A stretch of 64,000 nucleotides of DNA, taken from contig UQOE01000009.1 of the NCBI GenBank assembly GCA_900542575.1, forward strand, positions 5,874-69,873. Direction: 5' to 3'. Under the pieces are notes generated by a model. It was not told where the DNA came from. It made no database searches and was given only the letters and a program-made list of their open reading frames with translations. The position numbers and the translations under genes are program-made. Positions 7,298-14,309 of this stretch are shown here, one piece after another. Position 1 is the first letter of the stretch; the number at the start of each line of letters is the position of its first letter. The stretch is from an uncultured Oscillospiraceae bacterium. GTDB lineage: Bacteria; Bacillota; Clostridia; Oscillospirales; Acutalibacteraceae.

Positions 7298-7326
7298 TTG
7301 ACGGGAGTACCTGACTTCGTTATGAT
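7298..7326 (+). promoter_or_regulatory. SigA-type promoter of the aldo/keto reductase gene
   Basis: TTGACG (7298-7303), 17-bp spacer, TATGAT (7321-7326), 22 nt before the ATG. Confidence 0.8.
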
Positions 7327-7348
7327 CTAGACAAAAGGAGGAGACACT

Positions 7349-8206
7349 ATGCATTTTCCAGTATCATCGTTTTCCGACCGCATCCCGCTGAACAACGGCG
7401 AGGGCATCCCGTGCCTCGGGTTCGGCACCTACAAGACCACCGGCACCGAGACGACCCGTGCGGTCACCGCCGCCCTCGAACAGGGCTATCAGCTCATTGA
7501 CACGGCCTCCTACTACGGCAACGAGGCCGACATCAAACCCGCCATCCGCTTTCTCCCGCGCGATTCCTATTATCTCACCACCAAGCTGTGGAATACCGAC
7601 CGCGGCTATGAGCGCGCACGGGCTGCGTGTGAAGAGTCGCTGGATCGCCTGGGCGTCCAATATCTGGATCTGTATTTGATCCACTGGCCCGCCAACGAAA
7701 AGCAGTTCGGCGCCGAGGCGAACAGCCTCAACGCCGAAACCTGGAACGCCCTGGAGGACCTCTACGCGGAGGGGAAGGTCCGTGCCATCGGCGTATGCAA
7801 TTTTAAACCCCACCATCTGGAGACCCTGCTGAAATCGGCGCGCATCAAGCCCGCCGTCAACCAGATTGAAATCCACCCGGGCCGCGCCCAGGCGGAGACG
7901 GTGCGCTACTGCCAGGACCACGACATCGTCGTGGAGGCCTGGAGCCCGCTGGGCCGACAGCGCGGCTTTGACAACGAGGTTCTGACCTCCATTGCCGCCG
8001 CCCACGGCAAAAGCGTGGCGCAGGTCTGCCTGCGCTGGGAGATTCAGAACGGCGTCGTCCCCATTCCGAAAACCGTCAGCCCGGACCGCATGTGCGAAAA
8101 CCGGGACGTCTTCGACTTTGTCCTCACCGACGAGGAGATGCACCAGATTGACACGCTCCCCTTCCTGGGCGGGAAGATCCAGGACCCCGACGAGATCGAC
8201 TTTTAA
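7349..8206 (+). CDS. Aldo/keto reductase
   Basis: 285 residues, the normal length for the AKR superfamily. The catalytic tetrad is present: Asp and Tyr in LIDTASYYGNE (about 50-60), Lys in TTKLWN (about 78) and His in LIHWP (about 111). CNFKPHHLE, VNQIEIHPG and EAWSPLGRQ are the usual TIM-barrel and cofactor-side motifs, and PKTVSPDRMCEN is the NADPH-phosphate region. It reduces aldehydes or ketones with NADPH; substrate not predictable. AAAGGAGGAG precedes the ATG. The stop codon overlaps the stop of the converging uracil-DNA glycosylase gene. Confidence 0.93.
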   Translation: MHFPVSSFSDRIPLNNGEGIPCLGFGTYKTTGTETTRAVTAALEQGYQLIDTASYYGNEADIKPAIRFLPRDSYYLTTKLWNTDRGYERARAACEESLDRLGVQYLDLYLIHWPANEKQFGAEANSLNAETWNALEDLYAEGKVRAIGVCNFKPHHLETLLKSARIKPAVNQIEIHPGRAQAETVRYCQDHDIVVEAWSPLGRQRGFDNEVLTSIAAAHGKSVAQVCLRWEIQNGVVPIPKTVSPDRMCENRDVFDFVLTDEEMHQIDTLPFLGGKIQDPDEIDF

Positions 8207-8901
8207 TCGCACCCGGTCCAGTTGATCTCGGGGGCATCGCGGAACGTGTTGTGCTCCACGAAGTCAGGCATGCGCGGATGGCTCGCCGTCAGCACTTTGC
8301 TCGCGGGGCCCAGATAGGCGCCGATCTCCTTTTGCGCGCTGCTGCCCCAGAGCATCCAGGCGACGCCCTGCCGGTCCAGAAATGGAATTAAGATGCGGCG
8401 AAACGGTTCCCAGAGTTTCTGGTGAGAACCCGCCTTCCCCGGCCGGACGGTCAGCGTGCTGTTGAGGAACAGCACACCCTGCGCCTCCATAGCGTCAAAC
8501 CACGGCGTCGGCGGCAGAATCTGAAAACTGCCGTCGGCAATCTCGCCGCGCAGCTGCTCCATGGAGATCTTCTCCCCGGTCTGATTAAACCGGATTGCCT
8601 TAATCATGTTGCGCAGCGACGCCTGCTTAATTTTGACATCCCATCCGCGGCCGGTCAGCTCCGAGACCTCGAACGCGCGCCCCGTCGCCTGGGGCACATT
8701 GTCCCGCTCATTCCAGGACGGATACGGGTCCATCCCCACAATGCAGTACCGCACCGGGGTGTCCATGCGCAGAAACCGCAGCACATTTTCCTTTGCCGGG
8801 TAGAAATCCTCGCCGACCGCCGCCTCAATTTTGTCCAGTACGGCGCAGGTCTCGGGCGTCATCAGGGCGTCCCACTGCGGCGCCCACTCGGTCTGAAACA
8901 T
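8203..8901 (-). CDS. Divergent uracil-DNA glycosylase (UNG superfamily)
   Basis: About 232 residues. The order of UNG motifs is complete but diverged: GMDPYPSW in place of GQDPYHG (catalytic Asp and Tyr kept), LFLNSTLTVR for the uracil-binding LLLN segment, MLWGSSAQKE for the LLWG-x-AQ motif, and SHPRMPDF in place of HPSPLS (catalytic His kept). It would excise uracil from DNA in base-excision repair, though the changed water-activating and minor-groove loops could alter specificity. I chose the third ATG (MFQTEW) because AAAGG is 9 nt before it; the first ATG (8910) abuts AAAGG. Confidence 0.82.
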   Translation of the reverse strand: MFQTEWAPQWDALMTPETCAVLDKIEAAVGEDFYPAKENVLRFLRMDTPVRYCIVGMDPYPSWNERDNVPQATGRAFEVSELTGRGWDVKIKQASLRNMIKAIRFNQTGEKISMEQLRGEIADGSFQILPPTPWFDAMEAQGVLFLNSTLTVRPGKAGSHQKLWEPFRRILIPFLDRQGVAWMLWGSSAQKEIGAYLGPASKVLTASHPRMPDFVEHNTFRDAPEINWTGCD

Positions 8902-8924
8902 CGTCATCATCCTTTCCGTCCCAT

Positions 8925-8953
8925 TTTACCATGTTTCGGCCCTGTGTTATAAT
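8925..8953 (+). promoter_or_regulatory. Promoter of rsmA
   Basis: TTTACC (8925-8930), 17-bp spacer, TATAAT (8948-8953), 29 nt before the ATG. Confidence 0.7.
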
Positions 8954-8982
8954 CCTTGCAGATTACCCCCTGGAGGTCCCGC

Positions 8983-9834
8983 ATGAACTTATCCGATGCA
9001 AATGAAATCAAAGCCCTGCTGCACGCAAACGGCTTTAACTTCTCGAAATCCCTCGGCCAGAACTTCCTGATAGATCCGGAGGTCTGTCCGCGAATGGCGG
9101 ACGAAGCCATCCCCGACGCCTCCTACGGCGTCCTGGAAATCGGCCCCGGCATCGGCGTCCTGACCGTCGAACTCGCCCGCCGCGCCGCAAAAGTGGTCTC
9201 CGTGGAACTGGACGACCGCCTGTTCCCCATCATGAAAAAGACGCTCGCCGACTTCGACAACATTGAGCTCGTCCACGGCGACATTCTGAAGCTGGATCTC
9301 CACGCGCTGCTGCGCGAGCATTTCGGGGACATGCCCGTTGTCGTCTGCGCCAACCTGCCGTATTACATTACGTCACCGGTTATCACCAAACTGCTCCAGG
9401 AGCATCTTCCCATTGAGTCCATCACCGTCATGGTGCAGAAAGAGGCCGCCGAACGCCTCTGCGCCGAAGTCGGTACCCGCCAGGCCGGTGCCGTCACGGT
9501 GGCCATTGCCGCCTACGCCGAGGCCGAGCAGCTGTTCTTCGTCCCCCGCAGCTCGTTCCTCCCCGCCCCGAAGGTCAACAGTGAGGTGATCCGCCTGACT
9601 CTCCGGGACACCCCCATACCGCTTCCGGACGAGGCCGGTTTTTTCCGCGTGGTCAAAGCGGGCTTTACCCAGCGCCGCAAGACCGTCGTCAACTCCCTCT
9701 CCCAGGCATTCGGCCTCCCCAAAGACCGCATTCGGGAAATGCTGGCTGCCTGCGGCCTGGCCGAAAACCTGCGCCCCGAGGCGTTGACGCTGGACGACTG
9801 GATCCGGCTGTACCGGATGAGCAAAGCGGATTGA
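8983..9834 (+). CDS. rsmA: 16S rRNA (A1518/A1519-N6) dimethyltransferase
   Basis: 283 residues from the ATG with TGGAGGT 5 nt upstream. SLGQNFLID (about 22-30) is the KsgA/RsmA N-terminal signature, EIGPGIGVLT is the SAM-binding motif I, ANLPYYIT is catalytic motif IV (NLPY), and FLPAPKVNSEV is the C-terminal family signature. It dimethylates two adenines in helix 45 of 16S rRNA during small-subunit maturation. It is transcribed alone from its own promoter and ends in a terminator hairpin at 9848-9872. Confidence 0.97.
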   Translation: MNLSDANEIKALLHANGFNFSKSLGQNFLIDPEVCPRMADEAIPDASYGVLEIGPGIGVLTVELARRAAKVVSVELDDRLFPIMKKTLADFDNIELVHGDILKLDLHALLREHFGDMPVVVCANLPYYITSPVITKLLQEHLPIESITVMVQKEAAERLCAEVGTRQAGAVTVAIAAYAEAEQLFFVPRSSFLPAPKVNSEVIRLTLRDTPIPLPDEAGFFRVVKAGFTQRRKTVVNSLSQAFGLPKDRIREMLAACGLAENLRPEALTLDDWIRLYRMSKAD

Positions 9835-9847
9835 GTGCCGGGAGACC

Positions 9848-9872
9848 TGGGGAAGATATTCCCCACTTTTTT
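9848..9872 (+). terminator. Terminator after rsmA
   Basis: TGGGGAA-GATA-TTCCCCA hairpin (9848-9865) followed by CTTTTTT. Confidence 0.85.
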
Positions 9873-9874
9873 AC

Positions 9875-9892
9875 CGGGTAAAATTTTACCCG
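9875..9892. promoter_or_regulatory. 18-bp perfect palindrome
   Basis: CGGGTAAAATTTTACCCG is an uninterrupted palindrome directly behind the rsmA terminator. It has no loop, so it resembles a protein-binding site more than an RNA hairpin. Function unknown. Confidence 0.4.
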
Positions 9893-9966
9893 CCCGGCCT
9901 AAATCCGCATTTTTCGGAGAAGTGCGCCCGATTCAGGGATTCTCCCCAACCCGCGCGCCGCTGCGA

Positions 9967-10201
9967 TTGGACGGAATTTCCTCTGCAGACATTTCCGTCC
10001 AACACCGGTCTGAAAATTGGTCGTACTTCCCTTCTCAGCGATTTCCGTCCACTCTTTTGATACAAAACGATTCAATCACACTCAAAACAATTTATTTTTT
10101 CGCAGATATACTACATATTTAAATATATTGTACTTTATTTTTGGACGGCATCCCCTCCACAGGAGATTCCGTCCATCATTTTGGCCCCTGGTGGACGGCA
10201 T
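9967..10201. repeat. Intergenic repeat, copy 1 (GGACGGAA/TTCCGTCC motif array)
   Basis: Contains six TGGACGG(A/C)AT or inverted TTCCGTCCA units: TTGGACGGAAT 9967, TTTCCGTCCA 9992 and 10042, TTGGACGGCAT 10141, ATTCCGTCCA 10166 and TGGACGGCAT 10192, plus TTGATACAAAACG at 10057 and ACTCAAAA at 10080. The first 120 bp align without gaps to 41458-41580: the units fall at the same offsets (0, 25, 75, 90, 113). It fills the non-coding stretch between the rsmA terminator and the next converging terminator. No open frame or tRNA is present. Confidence 0.75.
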
Positions 10202-10273
10202 CCTCTAAATCCGCCGCTTTGGTCCACTTTTCTGCCCGCATTCCGCTCACGCGGACCCGGTAAAACACTCAAC

Positions 10274-10314
10274 AAAAAAGTCATACTGCAAACCGACAGT
10301 CTGCAGTATGACTT
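10274..10314 (-). terminator. Terminator after the CinA-like gene
   Basis: 13-bp perfect stem AAGTCATACTGCA / TGCAGTATGACTT (10278-10290, 10302-10314), followed on the minus strand by TTTTTT-like U tract; 12 nt after the stop of the CinA-like gene. Confidence 0.88.
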
Positions 10315-10325
10315 ATTTTTTATCT

Positions 10326-11708
10326 TCAGTGAATGCTGGACACAATGGCGACCACGATGCCGGCCACAGCGGAGGCACCGATCAGCGATTCGGCGACAAT
10401 GCGCTGAATGCGGCGGGTGCGGTCCTGCCTGGCCGCCTCTTTGCGGACGGCCTTCTGCGTTTTCAGCGGGGCTGGTTTATTTTTTGTTTTTTTTTTCGAT
10501 TTTTTCGGCTTGCGGCGCTTTTTCGGGGCGGCATCGCCGGCGGCGTCAATGCTGCCGTTCTCGGCCCAGAGTGCCATCATGTGGAACAGCACTTCAATGG
10601 CGCGGTAGATGAGGTGCGGCGGCGTTTCGCCGGACTCACCGGCAATTTTCGCTGCTTTGGCGGCGCTGCCGTCCGAGATGCTGGCGTAAATGTTGTACTC
10701 GGAGTCGCCCGATTTTCCGGTCGTCGCGTAAACTTTCGTAACAGAGGCGCCGATGGAGTCCTTGTTGGCCTCGAATGCCCCGCGGGCAAGTGCAATGGCG
10801 TAGCCGTCGGCGGTGCGGTCCTCCCGATCCAGGGTGTAGTCGGTCAGGTGCAGGACGCCGTCAAAATCGACGCCCTCTTCCTGCATTTTGCGCAGGAAGT
10901 CGACCGTCTTGGTGTCAGCGACGGCGACCGTTGCATTCTTTTCACGGAGCTTCCGGGTGACGTCCTCAATGTACTGGCGGTTGAACTCAGCCGGCTGATC
11001 GGTAAAGAACGCGTCACCGGTGTCGGCGGGCTGTTCTTCGGTACCGGCGGCTGCCATGGCGGCCGCGGCCGTGACCGTGGACCCCTCCTGTTTCGGGGCC
11101 TCCGGAATGCCGTTCCAGGCGGTGCGCCGTTTTGCTTTCGGCGCCTTTTTCTTCTTTCCGCCGCCGACGGGCTCGGCGCCCTCCAGGGCATCGTCTTCCC
11201 GGACGCTGCTGACGTCGAGATTGTCGCGGAGATAGGGGAAGACGCCGTCTTCCAGAAGAAAGTCCAGTCGGGTCGGATCCAGAGGAAGGACAAACATAAT
11301 CTGAGTGTCTGTGCGAATGGCATAGCCGCTGTAGAGGCCGTCCTGAGAGATGATGACGTCGGCTTTGGACGGCATCATCGCCTGTTTGCGGACCAGCTCT
11401 TTTTCCAGCTCTGGGTAAGTGCCGACGATGAGACGCTGTACGGTCTTATGGGGCTTGCACTTAAAGTGGAACTGGCTGGCAATGAAGTTCTTGAACGCGA
11501 GAAAGTAATCTGCTTTGGTGGACAGCAGGATGATGTCATCCGCCTCGACTGCCTCGTTCAGGCCCTTCATGAAATCGAATTCGCTGCCGTAGTCGGTGAA
11601 GGCGAAGTCGCCTTCGTAGGCCTGAGAAAAATCCTTCAGGATGAGGGTCTGTGCGGCTTCTATGTCCGGCGTGATGTCGTTGCCGAGACACATAAATTTA
11701 AAATTCAT
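10326..11708 (-). CDS. Degenerate, membrane-anchored CinA-like protein
   Basis: 460 residues. I read it as a remote homologue of full-length CinA: an N-terminal MoCF-like part (about 1-100), then RKQAMMPSKADVIISQDG and IMFVLPLDPTRLDFLLEDG-V-FPYL (about 108-165), matching the CinA KH-type segment, an acidic/basic linker with KKKKAPKAKRR, then about 250-375 a CinA_C-like domain (NATVAVADTK where active enzymes have the AESCTGG nucleophile motif). The C-terminus has a Lys/Arg-rich stretch followed by a hydrophobic helix (VAGIVVAIVSS), so it is tail-anchored. The nucleophile Ser and Gly motif is lost, suggesting a non-catalytic relative. It ends the operon that also encodes a normal PncC. Function unknown; homology is inferred by eye. 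Confidence 0.6.
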   Translation of the reverse strand: MNFKFMCLGNDITPDIEAAQTLILKDFSQAYEGDFAFTDYGSEFDFMKGLNEAVEADDIILLSTKADYFLAFKNFIASQFHFKCKPHKTVQRLIVGTYPELEKELVRKQAMMPSKADVIISQDGLYSGYAIRTDTQIMFVLPLDPTRLDFLLEDGVFPYLRDNLDVSSVREDDALEGAEPVGGGKKKKAPKAKRRTAWNGIPEAPKQEGSTVTAAAAMAAAGTEEQPADTGDAFFTDQPAEFNRQYIEDVTRKLREKNATVAVADTKTVDFLRKMQEEGVDFDGVLHLTDYTLDREDRTADGYAIALARGAFEANKDSIGASVTKVYATTGKSGDSEYNIYASISDGSAAKAAKIAGESGETPPHLIYRAIEVLFHMMALWAENGSIDAAGDAAPKKRRKPKKSKKKTKNKPAPLKTQKAVRKEAARQDRTRRIQRIVAESLIGASAVAGIVVAIVSSIH

Positions 11709-11737
11709 TGGACGATACCACCTTTGTCCTTAATTGA

Positions 11738-13192
11738 TTAGTGAGCGGCTGAGGGTTCCCATTTCTTCGCCTGGGCATACGGGTTGGTCAGACCCTTTGC
11801 GTCGTAGTAGGCCTGCGGGAACCGCGGGTTCGGATTTTTGACCACGTGGCGCGTGCTGACGTGTTTGCTCTCGCCCGGACGCACCATGCGGCCGACGATG
11901 ACCAGACGGCAGTCGTCGAAGTCGTAATTGCAGGTGGAGAGCGTGAGAATTTTGTCCGTCGTGCTGATATCTACGCCGGTGGAGTAGAGTTTGCGCTGGT
12001 TGATCTGCCGGATAAACTCGGCGAAATCGGCGTCGCTGGAGAACTTGTTCCAGGTGTAGTTGAACAGATAGCCATTGTCGCCGTCGGCGTTGCCGTTTGA
12101 GATAAACACGGCATAGACCTTGAAGTAATAGTCCTTGTACAGCGTGTCAAACTCAATAAGCGGGTTTTCCTTAAAGCCCTGCACCGAGCGATACGCCTTG
12201 AGCGGCGTGAACATCTGGTCATCCCGGCGCATGGAGTGAGCGTAGATGGTGCTGTTCTGGTCCAGCGTCTTAATGCTGTTGTAGGAGCTCAGGAACGGAG
12301 TTCCGTATACAGTATACTCCTTATTGAAGTTGTGTCTCAAATACTGGTCGTCGTTGCTCCCCTGCATAACAGGGTAGTTGATGTTGAGACCGGGGATGCT
12401 GATCCACCCGGCGAGGTCCTGGTTCTGGGCGTACAGCGCGGCAAACTTTTTCTGCATGCCGTCCGGGAATTCCACTCCGGGGTACTTCTGCCGGATTTCC
12501 GCCCAGGAAGAATTGTTCTCCGCATTCAGCATCTTAGAGAGCTTGCTGGTGCTGTGGGAGTTCTGGTAGGACATGATGCCCGCGAAGGCGAAATAGATGA
12601 CACATCCTATGAGAACAATGGCAGAGAGCAGAGACACGATTTTGCGGATGGACTCTTTCGCGCCGTCCCCTTTTCGCGGAAACAGGTCGCGGAACCGCCG
12701 TTTGGGTTTTCCGCCGTTCTGCTGCGGCGGACCGCCTGCCATAGCAGGTGCGCGGTAGCCCCGGTTCTGCTGCGGGGGCGGCGGAGGACGCCGGCCGCCG
12801 TTTCTCTGCTGGGGCGGACGCCGATAGGCCGGCTGCACAGGCGGGCGCTGCTGGCGCGGAGCCCCACTGCGATTCACCTGCTGCGGCGCACGCCGGCCAT
12901 TGTTCTGCGGCGGTACTCTTCTCTGCTGCGGGGGAACCGGACGGCGGTTCTGCGGCGGACGCTGCTGCTGTCCCTCCTCCGGGCGCGCGCGGTAATAGCG
13001 GCGCTGGTAGGCCGAGCCTTCGGGCTGGTTTGTATTGCGGTTCATCTGGACGTCGCCCTCGGAGACGACGCCGTCCTGAATGCGACGGGCCCGGCGGCGC
13101 GGACGGGCAGGCGTGCGCTCCGCCGAATCGTCGGCGTAATCATCTAATAAGGAATCGACATAATTCCAGTACTGGTCACCCTTTTTGGCCAA
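11738..13192 (-). CDS. srtB: Class B-type sortase with long Pro/Gln/Arg-rich cytoplasmic N-terminus
   Basis: 484 residues starting at TTG, 9 nt after GGAGG. Residues about 1-185 are low-complexity, rich in Pro, Gln and Arg with many RRPP/QQR blocks. A membrane helix follows (about 192-215, IVSLLSAIVLIGCVIYFAFAG), then a sortase domain with catalytic His in IYAHSMRR, Cys in TLSTCNY and Arg in DCRLVIVGRMV. DLAGWISIPG and NYPVMQG are the typical class B beginning. It would anchor or polymerise secreted proteins on the cell wall, with the catalytic domain outside. The 185-residue disordered cytoplasmic arm is unusual and might bind partners at the membrane. No LPxTG- or NPxTx-bearing substrate gene is seen in the window. 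Confidence 0.88.
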   Translation of the reverse strand: MAKKGDQYWNYVDSLLDDYADDSAERTPARPRRRARRIQDGVVSEGDVQMNRNTNQPEGSAYQRRYYRARPEEGQQQRPPQNRRPVPPQQRRVPPQNNGRRAPQQVNRSGAPRQQRPPVQPAYRRPPQQRNGGRRPPPPPQQNRGYRAPAMAGGPPQQNGGKPKRRFRDLFPRKGDGAKESIRKIVSLLSAIVLIGCVIYFAFAGIMSYQNSHSTSKLSKMLNAENNSSWAEIRQKYPGVEFPDGMQKKFAALYAQNQDLAGWISIPGLNINYPVMQGSNDDQYLRHNFNKEYTVYGTPFLSSYNSIKTLDQNSTIYAHSMRRDDQMFTPLKAYRSVQGFKENPLIEFDTLYKDYYFKVYAVFISNGNADGDNGYLFNYTWNKFSSDADFAEFIRQINQRKLYSTGVDISTTDKILTLSTCNYDFDDCRLVIVGRMVRPGESKHVSTRHVVKNPNPRFPQAYYDAKGLTNPYAQAKKWEPSAAH

Positions 13193-13206
13193 AGTGGGAT
13201 GCCTCC

Positions 13207-13503
13207 TTACTTCTTTCCGCTGCCGTCCAGTGAGTCGCTGTAGACGACCGTACGGCGCGGATCATACGGAATAAAATGGTCGTCCGCGTAGTGGATTTTG
13301 GCCGGCTTTCCATTGGCCGGCTCCTCTTCCTCTTCGGGGACAGGCGGCTCCGAAGGCTCCGGCTGCACGTCTTCTTCGTCCTGCGGATCTTCGGGCTGGT
13401 TTTCAATGCTGTCAACACGATACAGAAAATTACAGAAGTTCGGGGCGTCATCATCCAGACTGATGTCGCCGAACCCATACTGGTCTGCAAGAGATTCCGT
13501 CAT
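13207..13503 (-). CDS. Unknown acidic protein between sortase and membrane protein genes
   Basis: 98 residues. The centre is very acidic and proline-rich (PEDPQDEEDVQPEPSEPP, then EEEEEP), with no membrane segment or signal peptide; the ends carry HFIPYDPRRTVVYSDSLDG. Its negative charge complements the very basic N-terminus of the adjacent sortase, which could mean they bind, but this is speculation. It lies 14 nt upstream of srtB and 20 nt downstream of a small membrane protein gene in one operon. Confidence 0.7.
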   Translation of the reverse strand: MTESLADQYGFGDISLDDDAPNFCNFLYRVDSIENQPEDPQDEEDVQPEPSEPPVPEEEEEPANGKPAKIHYADDHFIPYDPRRTVVYSDSLDGSGKK

Positions 13504-13523
13504 GTTTCTCGCTCCTTCTCTTT

Positions 13524-13748
13524 TTATACGATGGAAATGAGGGCTACTGCCTGGGCGGCCGCTTCGCGGACCAGGCCGGGCTGTGCCGCCGTCTGCGGCT
13601 CAATTCTGCCCTGATGGACCGCCAGCAGGATAAGGCAGACGATGTCCACCAGAACGGCGAGCCAGAGCAGCGTCTTCTTGGCGATGGTGCCGGCAGAGTC
13701 CCCTTTGTGAAATGCGAAATAGGTGCCGAAAAAAGTTTCATCTGACAT
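13524..13748 (-). CDS. Small single-pass membrane protein
   Basis: 74 residues with one hydrophobic helix (about 27-45, TLLWLAVLVDIVCLILLAV) flanked by Lys residues on the N-side, predicting a cytoplasmic N-terminus. Its ATG overlaps the pncC stop by 11 nt (ATGTCAGATGA), so translation is probably coupled. No family recognised. Confidence 0.7.
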   Translation of the reverse strand: MSDETFFGTYFAFHKGDSAGTIAKKTLLWLAVLVDIVCLILLAVHQGRIEPQTAAQPGLVREAAAQAVALISIV

Positions 13749-14238
13749 GGCTGGTTCCTCTTTTCAAAAGTTCGGCCGCGAGCCGGAGCGCCCGCTCCGC
13801 TGCAGTCGTGCGGTTATATGCCCGCTCTCCGTGGGTGCCGGTCTGCAGGAGTACATACTCCATGTGGGTTCCGTCGGAGACGGCAATGTGAATTTCACCT
13901 TCGGGGTGTTCTCCGTCCGGACCCGGTCCGGCTACGCCGGTGATGCCGACGCCGAGGTCGGCGTCCCCCAGGACGCGAACCCCTTCCGCCATCTGTTCGG
14001 CGACAGGCCTGCTGACCACCGAATATTTCCGGATGGTCTGCGGGTCCACGCCCAGGACCTTCTCCTTAATGCGGGAGGAATACGAGACCACGCCGCACTC
14101 AAACACCTCGGAGGCCCCGGGGATATCGGTCAGCGCCTTGGCGGCCAGGCCGCCGGTGCAGGACTCCGCCAGCGCAATCTTTCGATTTTCCCGGCGCAGT
14201 TCCGTGACAAGTTCTTCTGCGGTCTCATGTAAGCCCAT
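13738..14238 (-). CDS. pncC: Nicotinamide-nucleotide amidohydrolase (CinA C-terminal domain only)
   Basis: 166 residues, the length of stand-alone CinA_C/PncC. ALAESCTGGLAAKALTDIPGAS holds the catalytic Ser and oxyanion Gly pair (key motif AESCTGG at about 24-30), GVVSYSSRIKEKVLGV and ITGVAGPGP are the other conserved parts. It hydrolyses NMN to nicotinate mononucleotide, recycling NMN formed by DNA ligase. AAAGGA precedes the ATG. It follows thiI after 71 nt that include a perfect dyad ATTGTGCACAAT (14265-14276). Confidence 0.93.
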   Translation of the reverse strand: MGLHETAEELVTELRRENRKIALAESCTGGLAAKALTDIPGASEVFECGVVSYSSRIKEKVLGVDPQTIRKYSVVSRPVAEQMAEGVRVLGDADLGVGITGVAGPGPDGEHPEGEIHIAVSDGTHMEYVLLQTGTHGERAYNRTTAAERALRLAAELLKRGTSHVR

Positions 14239-14264
14239 GGAGAATCCTTTCTATCATAAAACGT

Positions 14265-14276
14265 ATTGTGCACAAT
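14265..14276. promoter_or_regulatory. Palindrome upstream of pncC
   Basis: ATTGTGCACAAT is a perfect 12-bp palindrome in the thiI-pncC gap, followed on the minus strand by TATGAT. It could mark an internal regulated promoter; weak evidence. Confidence 0.35.
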
Positions 14277-14309
14277 GCTTTGAGCAAACTGTGAACGTTT
14301 TGAAAACGC

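Noticed and set aside
10308..11741. 477-residue plus-strand frame opposite the CinA-like gene
   Set aside because: Gly/Arg/Val-rich shadow translation starting in the terminator; no motifs or ribosome site.
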